Source: an uncultured Alistipes sp.
GTDB lineage: Bacteria > Bacteroidota > Bacteroidia > Bacteroidales > Rikenellaceae
Direction: 5' to 3'
DNA length: 26,683 nucleotides
NCBI GenBank assembly: GCA_900546005.1
Contig: URBJ01000024.1
Coordinates: 1 to 26,683 of the forward strand
The stretch's first letter is position 1; every line of letters starts with the position of its first letter. Shown here piece after piece: positions 1 through 8,546 of the stretch. The notes beneath the pieces were generated by a model. It had not been told where the DNA came from. It did no database searches and was given only the letters and a program-made list of their open reading frames with translations. The position numbers and the translations under genes were made by a program.

Positions 1-47
1 CGAACGACTTGCTGTTTACTCAAAATTAAACAGATGATTCAGCGTTT

Positions 48-1361
48 TTACCGGATCGGGTCGATGATTTTCGCCTCCATGGTCAGATCGTCGGCCAAAC
101 CGGTGAGTTCGACCTGCGTGATCGTGCTGATTCGGCCCCGATCGAAGGGAATCCGTGCTTTGATGTAATTACCCGTATATCCGTACATGTAGCCGTTGTG
201 GCCGGTGCTCTCCCAGAGGACGGAGGTTTTTGCTCCGATGTGTCGGGCGTAGAAGTCACGATGCAGTTTGTCGGAGAGTTTTCCGAGAGCTTCGGCCCTG
301 TGGTTAATCGTGTCGGGCGGGACGTGACCGTCCATAGCGGCGGCCGGTGTCCCGGGGCGGGTCGAGTAGGGGAAAACGTGCAGAAAGGCGGGAGCGAGCT
401 GTTCAAGAAACGTATAGGTTTGCTCGAAGTCTGCGTCTGTTTCTCCCGGAAATCCGACGATGACATCGATTCCGATGAAGACGTCGGGAACGGCGGTGCG
501 GAGCGTCTCGATCCGTGCGGCGAACTGTCGGGTATTGTATCGGCGGCGCATCAAGGCCAGAATGCGGTCGCAGCCGCTCTGTATCGGAATGTGGAAGTGG
601 GGTTGGAATCGTTCCGAGCGGGCGGTAAACGCAATGATTTCGTCGGTCAGCAGATTGGGTTCGATCGACGATATGCGATAACGGTCGATCCCTTTCACCC
701 GGTCCAGTGCCCGCAACAGGTCGAGGAACGTTTCGCCGGTCGATTTGCCGAAATCTCCGGTGTTGATTCCGGTGAGTACGATTTCCCGTTGTCCGGCGGC
801 CGCGATCTTTTCGGCCTCGGCGACCAGATCGGCAATCGGAATGTTGCGGCTTGCCCCACGTGCATCGGGAATGGTGCAGTAGCTGCATCGATAGTCGCAG
901 CCGTCCTGTACTTTCAGGAACGAGCGGGTCCGGTCTCCGGACGAGAAAGAGGCGAAGAAATGGGTCAGCTCTTCGGTGTCGCAGGTGTACACGGCGGGTT
1001 TACCCTTGGCGCTCAGTGCGGCGACACGATCGAAGACGGAGCCCTTGTCGTTGTTTCCGATGACCAGATCGACTCCGTCGATGGCCGCCAATTCTTGGGG
1101 ACGCAACTGGGCATAGCAGCCCGTTACGGCGACGATGGCCTGTGGATTTTGGCGGATCAGTCGGCGGACGATGTTGCGGCACTTCTTTTCCGCGTGTTCG
1201 GTCACCGTACAGCTGTTGATTACATAGATGTCCGCCGTTTCGTTCGGAGCGACACGGGTGAAGCCACCGGCTTCGAACTCCCGAGCGATGGTCGAGGTCT
1301 CGGAGAAGTTGAGCTTGCAGCCCAACGTGTAGAATCCAACTTTCTTGACGTGGTCAGCCAT
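48..1361 (-). CDS. mtaB: tRNA (N6-L-threonylcarbamoyladenosine(37)-C2)-methylthiotransferase MtaB
   Basis: Radical-SAM methylthiotransferase that turns t6A37 into ms2t6A37 in tRNAs reading ANN codons; cytosolic. The 437-residue protein has the family layout. An N-terminal UPF0004 domain carries the three cluster cysteines (C15 in TLGCKLN, C51 in NSCTVTE, C82 in TGCYAQ). The radical-SAM core has CDYRCSYC (C155, C159, C162). A C-terminal TRAM-like domain spans roughly residues 370-437. The CKLN and NSCTVTE signatures favour MtaB over MiaB or RimO. Length is normal for the family. The gene is alone on the minus strand; a TACCTTTG -7 element lies about 24 nt upstream of the ATG. The long open frame on the opposite strand is a shadow. 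Function is by family; the specific MtaB call is confident. Confidence 0.95.
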   Translation of the reverse strand: MADHVKKVGFYTLGCKLNFSETSTIAREFEAGGFTRVAPNETADIYVINSCTVTEHAEKKCRNIVRRLIRQNPQAIVAVTGCYAQLRPQELAAIDGVDLVIGNNDKGSVFDRVAALSAKGKPAVYTCDTEELTHFFASFSSGDRTRSFLKVQDGCDYRCSYCTIPDARGASRNIPIADLVAEAEKIAAAGQREIVLTGINTGDFGKSTGETFLDLLRALDRVKGIDRYRISSIEPNLLTDEIIAFTARSERFQPHFHIPIQSGCDRILALMRRRYNTRQFAARIETLRTAVPDVFIGIDVIVGFPGETDADFEQTYTFLEQLAPAFLHVFPYSTRPGTPAAAMDGHVPPDTINHRAEALGKLSDKLHRDFYARHIGAKTSVLWESTGHNGYMYGYTGNYIKARIPFDRGRISTITQVELTGLADDLTMEAKIIDPIR

Positions 1362-1384
1362 AACGAATGATTTGTTTCGGATGG

Positions 1385-1392
1385 CAAAGGTA
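1385..1392 (-). promoter_or_regulatory. Bacteroidota -7 promoter element for mtaB
   Basis: Reads TACCTTTG on the minus strand, matching TAnnTTTG, 24 nt upstream of the mtaB ATG. No clear TTG is seen at the -33 position. The identical octamer occurs upstream of ddl and panC on the same strand. Confidence 0.5.
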
Positions 1393-1431
1393 CAAAACCG
1401 TGCCCGAATTTCGGCCGTTCCGCTTTTTTTG

Positions 1432-1463
1432 TTGCGTAAATCCCGAAAAAACGGTTAGTTTTG
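1432..1463 (+). promoter_or_regulatory. Bacteroidota-type promoter for the permease-lptF-ribBA run
   Basis: TTG at 1432-1434, a 21-nt spacer, then TAGTTTTG at 1456-1463, matching the Bacteroidota primary sigma consensus TTG-N19-21-TAnnTTTG. It lies 22 nt upstream of the ATG at 1486, so the leader would be short. Confidence 0.65.
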
Positions 1464-1485
1464 TGGCTGAAATGCAATCGGCGCG

Positions 1486-2325
1486 ATGGAATTTCTGCAA
1501 GAGGTACTTCAATATAAATTCTTGATTCATGCAGTGTTGGCTTCCGTTCTTTGTGGAGTCGCCTGTGGGATGGTCGGAACCTATGTGGTTTGTCGCCGAC
1601 TGGTGTTTCTGAGCGGAGGGATCACCCATTCGTCGTTCGGGGGAATCGGTATTGCCTACTATCTTGGGTTGAATCCTCTGCTCGGGGCCTTCTGTTTTGC
1701 GGTTCTGTCGGCTATCGGCATCGAAGCGTGCGCTGCGGACAAGCGCATCCGCGAGGACTCGGCGATCGGACTGATCTGGTCGTTGGGTATGGCCGTAGGT
1801 ATTATTTTCGTCTACATGACACCGGGCTATGCCCCGAATCTGATGAGTTTCCTGTTCGGTAATATACTGAGTGTTACGGTCTCCGATCTGATCGGGATGG
1901 CGGTTGTCGTGGCTGCCGTGGTCGTAGTGTTCGCCCTGTTTTATCGCCCCGTAATGTACGTGGCCTTCGACCGCGAATATGCAGCCAGCCAGAATGTCCC
2001 TACACGGTGGATCGGTTATCTGATGGCCGTATTGATCGCCGTGACGATCGTCATTTCGATCCGTGTCGTGGGAATCGTCCTGCTGATCTCGCTGTTGACG
2101 ATGCCGGCTGTGATCGCCAATCAGCTGACCCGTTCGTTCGGCCGGATGATGGTCGGAGCCTCTGTCGTAGCCGTTGTGGGTACACTGATCGGTCTCTATG
2201 CAAGTTATCTGCTCGACATTCCTTCGGGCGCCGCTACAATATTTGTACTCACCGTTGCGCTTATAATAGTAAAACTATTACCTTTGCGTAAATTTATCCG
2301 GAAGCGAAATGAAAACGGTGCATAA
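1486..2325 (+). CDS. Metal ABC transporter permease, ABC-3 (ZnuB/TroC) family
   Basis: Integral membrane permease of the zinc/manganese/iron ABC-3 family; 279 residues, normal length, with about eight hydrophobic segments. The N-terminal part has the family stretch around residues 34-60 (VCRRLVFLSGGITHSSFGG), with the ITH-SSFGG turn typical of ZnuB-like permeases. The C-terminal part ends with a basic tail after a last hydrophobic helix. Neither an ATPase nor a solute-binding protein is adjacent, so its partners must lie elsewhere. The stop codon overlaps the start of the next gene by 17 nt, which implies translational coupling. Metal specificity (Zn, Mn or Fe) cannot be read from the sequence. 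Confidence 0.88.
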   Translation: MEFLQEVLQYKFLIHAVLASVLCGVACGMVGTYVVCRRLVFLSGGITHSSFGGIGIAYYLGLNPLLGAFCFAVLSAIGIEACAADKRIREDSAIGLIWSLGMAVGIIFVYMTPGYAPNLMSFLFGNILSVTVSDLIGMAVVVAAVVVVFALFYRPVMYVAFDREYAASQNVPTRWIGYLMAVLIAVTIVISIRVVGIVLLISLLTMPAVIANQLTRSFGRMMVGASVVAVVGTLIGLYASYLLDIPSGAATIFVLTVALIIVKLLPLRKFIRKRNENGA

Positions 2326-3769
2326 GCTTATTCTGAAGTCGTACGTCGGGCCGATGGTTCTTTCGTTTTTCATCGTCCTGTTCGTTTTCGTTTTGCAGTT
2401 TATCTGGCGGTATATCGATGAACTGGTCGGTAAGGGACTTGGTATGAGTGTCATCATGGAGCTGATGATGTATGCATCGTTGACACTAATTCCGACAGTT
2501 CTGCCGCTGGCCACGCTGTTTGCCGCGGTGATGACCATGGGAAACATGGGGGAGAACTACGAGCTGCTGGCCCTGAAGTCAGCCGGAATCTCCCTGCCGA
2601 AAATCATGCGGCCGTTGTTGATCCTGATATTTTTCGTTTCGATCGGGAGCTTTTTCCTTGCAAACGATATTACTCCGCTGGCATTCAAGAAGATGTCGGC
2701 CTTGATTTACGATATTCGACGGCAACAGCAGGTGATCGAGTTCAAGGACGGGCTGTTTTTCAATCTGGACAACGATATGAGTATCCGGGTCGAGCATCAG
2801 GATCCGAAGACCAAATTGTTGACGGGTGTGCTGATCTATGATGCGCGGGAGGCGCTGACGAGCGGGAAGATGCGTACGATCGTGGCCGATTCGGGGTATA
2901 TCTCGCTGTCGGACGATAAAAAATATCTGCTGGCCACGCTGTATAACGGCGAAATGCACGAAGATTTGCGGAACTATCAGTGGATGAAGGATCAAACCCT
3001 CGACAGACGCTATTTCGATGTGTATAACATGGCGATTTCGATGACAGGTTTCGACTTTGCGCGGACGGACGTCTCTTTGTTCAGCGGCAGCCAGACCAAA
3101 AACATACATGACCTTTCGATTGGCATCGATTCATTGCGGAAGGTCAGCATAGACGCATCCAGCGCATCGTACCGTCCGTTGATCTCGAGCTTCCTGTTTA
3201 CGAACGATCCGGGGCTCGGTGGGGATACGGTTGCAATCAAGGGCGGTCCGCAGGTCTATTTCAACGGAGCGATCGACAGTCTGGATCTGAGGACAAAGCA
3301 GAAGGTGTATAAGGAAGCGGCGGCAAAGGCGCGAAGTTCATTGAGCTTCTACTCTTTTGACGAGTCTACTTCGAAGGATGCGCTCTCTCAGCTCTATAAA
3401 TATGAGGTCGAGTGGCATAAGAAGATTTCGCTTCCGGTGTCGATCCTGATCTTCTTTTTGATCGGGGCTCCGTTGGGTGCTATTATTCGAAAGGGCGGAT
3501 TGGGTATGCCGGTGGTGGTGTCGGTCGGCTTTTTCGTCGTCTATTATATCATAATGATTACCGGGGAGAAGATGGCCAAGGAGGGAACTTGGAATGCCTT
3601 CATCGGAACGTGGATCGCTACGTTCATTCTGTTTCCCATCTCGTTCTACCTTACCTATAAGGCGACGAGCGATTCGAACCTGTTCAATGCCGAGTGGTAT
3701 CAGATCCGCATGCAGCGGTTGCGCGGACATATTGTCCGACTGTTTCATAAAGAGAAAAATAAAAAATAA
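2309..3769 (+). CDS. LptF/LptG family permease (YjgP/YjgQ)
   Basis: Membrane component of the LptB2FG type that extracts lipopolysaccharide from the inner membrane for transport to the cell surface. At 486 residues it is longer than E. coli LptF/G (about 360). It has N-terminal hydrophobic segments near residues 12-35, 50-75 and 95-118, a large hydrophilic periplasmic region (about 120-370), and three C-terminal helices (about 375-460) with the motif IGAPLGAIIRKGG typical of the family. Bacteroidota members commonly carry the longer soluble insertion. The gene overlaps the upstream metal permease by 17 nt and is followed after 17 nt by ribBA. I cannot tell LptF from LptG, so no symbol is given. 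Confidence 0.9.
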   Translation: MKTVHKLILKSYVGPMVLSFFIVLFVFVLQFIWRYIDELVGKGLGMSVIMELMMYASLTLIPTVLPLATLFAAVMTMGNMGENYELLALKSAGISLPKIMRPLLILIFFVSIGSFFLANDITPLAFKKMSALIYDIRRQQQVIEFKDGLFFNLDNDMSIRVEHQDPKTKLLTGVLIYDAREALTSGKMRTIVADSGYISLSDDKKYLLATLYNGEMHEDLRNYQWMKDQTLDRRYFDVYNMAISMTGFDFARTDVSLFSGSQTKNIHDLSIGIDSLRKVSIDASSASYRPLISSFLFTNDPGLGGDTVAIKGGPQVYFNGAIDSLDLRTKQKVYKEAAAKARSSLSFYSFDESTSKDALSQLYKYEVEWHKKISLPVSILIFFLIGAPLGAIIRKGGLGMPVVVSVGFFVVYYIIMITGEKMAKEGTWNAFIGTWIATFILFPISFYLTYKATSDSNLFNAEWYQIRMQRLRGHIVRLFHKEKNKK

Positions 3770-3786
3770 AAACAAAATAAAAGGTT

Positions 3787-5019
3787 ATGTCAGAGGAACA
3801 AAATCGAGAAAGAGTACTCAGTACGGTCGATGAGGTATTGGAGGATATCCGTGCCGGAAAGATCGTAATCGTTGTAGATGATGAAGATCGCGAAAATGAG
3901 GGCGATTTTATTGTGGCGGGCGAGAAAATCACACCCGAGATCGTCAATTTCATGTTGCATAACGGACGGGGCGTATTGTGCGCACCGCTGACGGAGGATC
4001 GTTGCCGAGAGCTCGATCTGGACATGCAGGTGGCGACCAATACGTCGCTGCTGGGAACTCCGTTTACGGTGTCGGTCGACCTGTTGGGGCAAGGCTGTAC
4101 GACAGGGGTTTCGGCAAACGACCGTGCAGCTACGATCCGTGCGTTGATAGATCCGGCCACGCGGGCATCCGATCTGGGACGTCCGGGACACATCTTCCCG
4201 CTGCGGGCCCGCAATCGGGGCGTGTTGCGCCGTCCGGGACACACCGAAGCCGTGATCGATCTGACACGTATGGCCGGCCTGCAACCCGGTGGGGCGTTGA
4301 TCGAGATCATGAACGAGGATGGAACGATGGCCCGTATGCCGGACTTGGTGAAGATAGCCCAGAAGTACGGAATGAAGATCATCTCGATTGCGGATATTAT
4401 CGCCTATCGTCTGCGGTCGGAGTCGATTGTCGAACGAGGCGAGATGGTGGATATGCCGACCGAGTGGGGACACTTCAAGTTGATTCCGTTCCGTCAGTCG
4501 AGCAACGGTTTGGATCATGTCGCTCTGATCAAAGGGGAGTGGAAGCCCGATGAGCCGGTTCTGGTTCGGGTTCATTCGTCGTGTATGACGGGCGATATTT
4601 TCGGGTCATGCCGGTGCGATTGCGGGGCACAGCTCCACGAATCGATGAAGATGATCGAAAAGGAGGGAAAAGGTGCGGTCGTTTACCTCAATCAGGAGGG
4701 GCGCGGAATCGGCCTTTTCAATAAGATGTGTGCCTATAAGTTGCAGGAAGAGGGTTACGATACGGCAGAGGCGAACATCAAGTTGGGCTTCAAGGTGGAT
4801 GAGCGTGATTATGGCGTCGGGGCGAGCATCCTGCGCGAAATCGGCATCCGGAACATGCGCCTGTTGACCAACAATCCGCAGAAACGGGCCGGATTGGAGG
4901 GCTACGGTCTTCGGATCGTCGAGAATGTGCCGATCGTGATTCCGCCCAATACCTACAACGAAAAGTACCTGAAGACGAAAGAGACCGTGATGGGACACAA
5001 GCTCGGTCTGTTTAAATAG
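3787..5019 (+). CDS. ribBA: Bifunctional 3,4-dihydroxy-2-butanone-4-phosphate synthase / GTP cyclohydrolase II
   Basis: Catalyses the two committed entry reactions of riboflavin synthesis: ribulose 5-phosphate to dihydroxybutanone phosphate, and GTP to the diaminopyrimidine. The RibB domain (about 1-205) shows [12 protein letters not shown], the [11 protein letters not shown] segment and [11 protein letters not shown]. The RibA domain (about 210-410) has zinc ligands C266, C277 and C279 in [17 protein letters not shown], then NQEGRGIGL and the C-terminal [14 protein letters not shown]. Both active sites look intact and the 410-residue length is standard for the fusion. No FMN riboswitch is visible; the gene sits 17 nt after the LptF/G gene with an A-rich spacer. 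Confidence 0.97.
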   Translation: MSEEQNRERVLSTVDEVLEDIRAGKIVIVVDDEDRENEGDFIVAGEKITPEIVNFMLHNGRGVLCAPLTEDRCRELDLDMQVATNTSLLGTPFTVSVDLLGQGCTTGVSANDRAATIRALIDPATRASDLGRPGHIFPLRARNRGVLRRPGHTEAVIDLTRMAGLQPGGALIEIMNEDGTMARMPDLVKIAQKYGMKIISIADIIAYRLRSESIVERGEMVDMPTEWGHFKLIPFRQSSNGLDHVALIKGEWKPDEPVLVRVHSSCMTGDIFGSCRCDCGAQLHESMKMIEKEGKGAVVYLNQEGRGIGLFNKMCAYKLQEEGYDTAEANIKLGFKVDERDYGVGASILREIGIRNMRLLTNNPQKRAGLEGYGLRIVENVPIVIPPNTYNEKYLKTKETVMGHKLGLFK

Positions 5020-5221
5020 CAGGGCCGAACGGACGGAGCCCGATAGTGAGCAGGAGCTGCTGTCGGTAGCTGTGGCGGTTGTTACGGGTGAATCATTGCG
5101 TGAAGTGTCTGAGGACTCGGAGGCTTCTGTGTCGCAACTTGAACAACACGGCCGGGAAGAGGTACTTGAATAGACAAGGGGTAAAACTATGTAAAATAGG
5201 GCAAAGCGAAGAGGAAAGTTT
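5020..5221 (+). other. 202-nt spacer between ribBA and fmt with an open acidic frame
   Basis: No promoter matching TAnnTTTG and no hairpin terminator were found here. One plus-strand frame stays open from 4991 to the TAG at 5171-5173 and would encode an acidic, Glu/Ser-rich tail (for example SEDSEASVSQLEQHGREEV), but it has no ATG. It may be a decayed gene end or simple readthrough sequence. fmt starts at the ATG at 5222. Confidence 0.4.
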
Positions 5222-6193
5222 ATGGAGGCGAAGAAACTACGGATCGTATATATGGGTACACCGGATTTTGCGGTGGCTCCGCTTCGGCGATTGGTCGATG
5301 AGGGGTACAATATCGTCGGGGTCGTCACGATGCCCGACAAGCCGGCGGGACGTGGACTGCACATGCAGGCTTCGGCCGTCAAACGCTATGCCGTAGAGGC
5401 AGGGTTGCCCGTCTATCAGCCCGAAAAGCTGAAGGATCCCCAGTTTGTCGAGACGTTGCGGTCGTTGGCACCCGATCTGGGAATCGTCATAGCTTTCCGG
5501 ATGTTGCCCGAAATCGTGTGGGTCATGCCCCGTTTGGGAACATTCAATCTGCACGCCTCGCTGTTGCCGCAATATCGGGGAGCCGCTCCGATCAATTGGG
5601 CGATAATCAACGGAGAGAAGGAGAGCGGTGTTACGACCTTCCTGCTGAACCATGAAATTGACAAGGGGGCTATCTTGTGCCAACAGCGCGTGGCGATCGA
5701 CGAGGTGGATGATGCGGGAACGCTTCATGATAAGTTGATGAATGCGGGAACCGATCTGGTGGTTGAGACGATCGAACGGATTGCATCGGGAGCAATCGCT
5801 CCGGTGGATCAGCAGACGATCGAACCGCAGGTGGTTCGTGATGCACCGAAGATATTTAAAGAGACGTGTCGGATCGATTGGAGTGCGTCTTGCGATACGA
5901 TCCGTAATTTGGTGCGGGGATTGAGCCCCTATCCGGCGGCGTGGAGCGAACTGCACAAAGAGGGTGCTTCTCCGATCGGAGTGAAAATCTTTCGGGTCCA
6001 TGCGGAGATATGCCCGGCGGATCGATTGCCGGCTTCGGGAACGTTGGTTACGGATGGACGGACCTTTATGAAGGTGGCCTGTGCGGACGGTTACCTCTTT
6101 TTGGACGAGCTCCAGCTGGCCGGAAAGAAGCGGATGGCCGTTGCCGATCTGTTGCGGGGATTCAAGGAGGCGGCTTCGTACGCTTTTAGGTAA
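5222..6193 (+). CDS. fmt: Methionyl-tRNA formyltransferase
   Basis: Transfers a formyl group from 10-formyl-THF to initiator methionyl-tRNA. The 323-residue protein has the normal two-domain layout. The N-terminal formyltransferase domain begins with MGTPDFAVAPL and carries SLLPQYRGAAPINW at 113-126. The catalytic Asn109, His111 and Asp147 sit at positions equivalent to N106, H108 and D144 of the E. coli enzyme. The C-terminal OB-like domain (about 210-323) contains VRGLSPYPAAW. The ATG at 5222 gives the expected N-terminus. It follows ribBA on the same strand after 202 nt and may be cotranscribed. A terminator-like hairpin lies about 320 nt downstream. Confidence 0.97.
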   Translation: MEAKKLRIVYMGTPDFAVAPLRRLVDEGYNIVGVVTMPDKPAGRGLHMQASAVKRYAVEAGLPVYQPEKLKDPQFVETLRSLAPDLGIVIAFRMLPEIVWVMPRLGTFNLHASLLPQYRGAAPINWAIINGEKESGVTTFLLNHEIDKGAILCQQRVAIDEVDDAGTLHDKLMNAGTDLVVETIERIASGAIAPVDQQTIEPQVVRDAPKIFKETCRIDWSASCDTIRNLVRGLSPYPAAWSELHKEGASPIGVKIFRVHAEICPADRLPASGTLVTDGRTFMKVACADGYLFLDELQLAGKKRMAVADLLRGFKEAASYAFR

Positions 6194-6511
6194 GGGTTCA
6201 GGCTGTATTTCGCATCGGTAACAGGGTCGGACAAAAAGCGAAGGATAAATTTCGGATTAATACTTTTTCGGACTTCAGCAAAGGCGGTTCGTCCAACGTC
6301 AACGAAATGGTCGCTATGAACCTGCGGGCCGTTCAACTGCAACGCTCTAACCGCGAACTGTCGCGGGAGGGAGAAAACATGAAGTTCATCCACATCGGTC
6401 GCTGGCCTTTGAATATTGCGAACAAATCCGGGACGCAAGACGGAATCAGTCAGAACAGATTCAATCGGATTGCGGTCGCTTGTCGCATGTGAGATATATG
6501 GATATGTAGAG
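6194..6511. other. Unexplained stretch downstream of fmt, open on both strands
   Basis: No recognisable gene. On the plus strand one frame is open from just after the fmt stop to a TGA near 6490-6492, about 100 codons. Its only ATGs are at 6307 and later (61 residues from 6307, containing VAMNLRAVQLQRSNRELSRE). On the minus strand a frame runs from 6519 back into the antisense of fmt. Neither product is recognised. There is no TAnnTTTG element positioned for either. It could be a decayed gene, a dispersed intergenic repeat or an RNA region. Low-confidence description only. Confidence 0.3.
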
Positions 6512-6568
6512 ACAAACAAAAGACTCTATCTTTCTCAAATCGAGTCAGGTAGAGTCTTTTTTGTTTGT
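6512..6568. terminator. Bidirectional terminator-like hairpin after fmt
   Basis: Inverted arms at 6512-6528 and 6550-6568: an 8-bp AGACTCTA/TAGAGTCT core flanked by an A-rich run on the left and a T-rich run on the right (TTTTTTGTTTGT). The loop is about 21 nt. The symmetric A/T flanks suit termination in both directions. Confidence 0.7.
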
Positions 6569-6716
6569 GCAGTCCAATGGAGTTAATTTCCGAATTGTAG
6601 ATGTTTCGCCCCCAGTTTACGGTGGATCCACAGGTTGATCCATACTCCCTATGATGAATAGTCTGTCGGCCGAAGTATGGGTCGGAGTCGGGTGATACTC
6701 CGACGTTCCGATGCCT
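6569..6716. other. Intergenic, with a short hairpin at 6681-6704
   Basis: No gene seen. An 8-bp perfect inverted repeat, GTCGGAGT at 6681-6688 and ACTCCGAC at 6697-6704 with an 8-nt loop, lies 12 nt beyond the stop of the DUF3109 gene. It has no T-run, so it is at best a 3'-end structure of the ddl-DUF3109 transcript rather than a clear intrinsic terminator. Confidence 0.4.
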
Positions 6717-7316
6717 TTACTCCATTGCATCCGGATCGTCGGTTCCGTTCGTTTTGATATACCTTTCAGCCTCTTCGAGTGCATGGAAAAACTCTTCGCC
6801 GAAACGACGGACAATCGCACTGCGTAACGACCGGTAGACAGGAATCCCCAAGCGTTTCCCGTTTCGACAGGCGCTGGAGCAGATGCTCCACCGGTGGTAG
6901 TTCAGCCCGATGCTGCCGTTGCTGAACCGGGTCAGCCGGATCGGGTAGAGGTGGCATGAGATCGGTTTGATGAAGTCGGTTTTCCCCAGCTGATAGGCCC
7001 GCTCGATGGCGCAAAGCGTTATGCCGTTCTCTTCGAACGAGAAGGCACATTCGGCCCGGCCGATCAAGGGGGTGGTGTAGTCGCCGTCGCTGTCGACAAC
7101 GATGAATCCCTGCTTGCGGACGGCTTCGATACCTTCGGGTTTCATAAAGGGTTTATAGGCCTCGAACTCCTGTTCGAGCCGTTCGGCCTCTTCGATTTCG
7201 AGCGGAGCTCCCGCATCGCCCTCGACACAGCACATCCCTTTGCAGTGTGCCGGATCGCAACAAAACGGTTCGGTCAGCAGCTCCGTGCTGACGATTTTAT
7301 CCTCGATCTCGATCAT
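6717..7316 (-). CDS. DUF3109 family cysteine-rich protein
   Basis: 199 residues starting at MIEIEDKIV. Most distinctive are the cysteine clusters: FCCDPAHCKGMCC near residues 17-30, then single cysteines in AECAF and LCAIE, CHLYP, and CSSAC near residue 155. This is the DUF3109 pattern, reminiscent of the YkgJ-type CxxC metal- or Fe-S-binding modules. Family function is unknown; the cysteine spacing suggests zinc or an iron-sulfur cluster (inference). The ATG at 7316 overlaps the ddl stop in an ATGA junction, so the two are translationally coupled. The frame remains open further upstream inside ddl, but that extension is only an out-of-frame reading of ddl. Confidence 0.85.
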   Translation of the reverse strand: MIEIEDKIVSTELLTEPFCCDPAHCKGMCCVEGDAGAPLEIEEAERLEQEFEAYKPFMKPEGIEAVRKQGFIVVDSDGDYTTPLIGRAECAFSFEENGITLCAIERAYQLGKTDFIKPISCHLYPIRLTRFSNGSIGLNYHRWSICSSACRNGKRLGIPVYRSLRSAIVRRFGEEFFHALEEAERYIKTNGTDDPDAME

Positions 7317-8293
7317 TTTGCACACTGATAAGTATCCTCGATGATGATGTCGTAGAGTTCCGAAACCGACATGCCGATCTGTCGGGCTTGTTGAGGAATG
7401 ATGCTGTGTGCACTCATGCCCGGGATGGAGTTGATCTCGATCAGGTAGGGATCTTCGCCTTTTACGATGAAGTCGATCCGCACGACACCCCGGCAGTTCA
7501 ACGCCTTGTAGGCATCTAAAGTCATACGGTTGATCTTCTTGACCAGTTCGGGAGCCAGCTGTGCCGGGGTAACCTCTTTGGCGAGCCCTTTGTATTTGGC
7601 GTCGTAGTCGAAGAATTCGTTCTCGCTGATCAGCTCCGTGATCGGGAAGATGTACTCTTTGCCGCCGGCGATCATGACACCGCAACTGATCTCACGCCCG
7701 GCGATATACTCTTCGATCAGTACACGGTCGCTCTCTTTAAAAGCCTCTTCGATGGCGGGGAGCAGCTCTTCGGTCCGTTTGACCTTGGTGACCCCGAAGC
7801 TGCTGCCGCTGGCGTTCGGTTTGACAAAGAGCGGAAGGCCCAGCGTGGCGGCGATCTGTTCGGGATCGGGACGGTTGTGGCGGTTCAGCACGATCTCGCG
7901 GGCCAAGTTGATGCCGGTTCCGTACAGGGCATGTTTACAGGCCGATTTGTCGAACGTCAATACAGAGGAGACGAATCCGCACGAAGAGTAGGGAACGTGC
8001 ATCATGTCTAAATAACCTTGCAGCCGTCCGTCCTCGCCCGGAGTGCCGTGAATCAGAATCAAGGCATAATCCGGTCGGATTTTTACTCCTTTTACGGTTA
8101 GTGTGAAGTCGTTGCGGTCCAGTTCCGACACGTTTCCTTCATCGTCCGTATAGCGCCAATGTCCGTTGTGCAGGACGATTTTATATACATTGTATTTCGA
8201 GGGGTCGAGGCTTTTTTCGACCAGTTCGGCTCCTTCCAGTGCGATTTTCCATTCGGAGGACTCTCCACCGGTAATCAGTGCGATGTTTCTCAT
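7313..8293 (-). CDS. ddl: D-alanine--D-alanine ligase
   Basis: Cytosolic ATP-grasp enzyme making D-Ala-D-Ala for peptidoglycan. The 326-residue length is typical. Seen in order: N-terminal MRNIALITGGESSEW (nucleotide/substrate loop), HGTPGEDGRLQGYLD, the glycine-rich NASGSSFGV loop, the EEYIAGREISCGV strand, and the Mg2+-binding C-terminal segment RIDFIVKGEDPYLIEINSIPG followed by GMSAHSIIPQQA. All catalytic regions look intact. First gene of a two-gene minus-strand operon with DUF3109. A TACCTTTG -7 element lies about 85 nt upstream. Whether the product prefers D-Ala or D-lactate cannot be judged here; nothing suggests a resistance ligase. Confidence 0.96.
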   Translation of the reverse strand: MRNIALITGGESSEWKIALEGAELVEKSLDPSKYNVYKIVLHNGHWRYTDDEGNVSELDRNDFTLTVKGVKIRPDYALILIHGTPGEDGRLQGYLDMMHVPYSSCGFVSSVLTFDKSACKHALYGTGINLAREIVLNRHNRPDPEQIAATLGLPLFVKPNASGSSFGVTKVKRTEELLPAIEEAFKESDRVLIEEYIAGREISCGVMIAGGKEYIFPITELISENEFFDYDAKYKGLAKEVTPAQLAPELVKKINRMTLDAYKALNCRGVVRIDFIVKGEDPYLIEINSIPGMSAHSIIPQQARQIGMSVSELYDIIIEDTYQCAK

Positions 8294-8378
8294 AGCTCAA
8301 TCAATCAAAATGTGTGGACGTATCTGCCGCAAAACGCTTTTCGGTCATCGGGCACTCCCGTTCGTCCCGTTTTCGCTG

Positions 8379-8386
8379 CAAAGGTA
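8379..8386 (-). promoter_or_regulatory. Bacteroidota -7 element upstream of ddl
   Basis: TACCTTTG on the minus strand (TAnnTTTG consensus), about 85 nt upstream of the ddl ATG. No clear -33 TTG at 19-21 nt. The remaining part of this 253-nt gap (8294-8546) holds no gene I can support and no convincing terminator for the gene upstream. Confidence 0.45.
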
Positions 8387-8546
8387 GAATCAAATCGTAG
8401 AGATTGGTCACGATCCGCCCGATTTGCATTCGATTTTTTCGGAGTGAGGGTTGTCCCCCGATATTTTTATTCTTGGCCAACCGAAGCTCGAACCAATTAC
8501 AGGGCAGAGAAGTGTGTGTGGTTCCCCGTTCGGCAGGTATTAAATT

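Noticed and set aside
198..1370. 390-codon open frame on the plus strand over mtaB
   Set aside because: It is the antisense of a well-supported radical-SAM gene; its product is low in recognisable motifs and rich in Gly/Arg/Val, as expected of a shadow.
3770..3786. FMN riboswitch before ribBA
   Set aside because: Only 17 nt separate the genes, too short for the aptamer.
6617..6820. Small minus-strand frame (67 codons) at the end of the DUF3109 gene
   Set aside because: Overlaps the DUF3109 gene out of frame and shows no motif.
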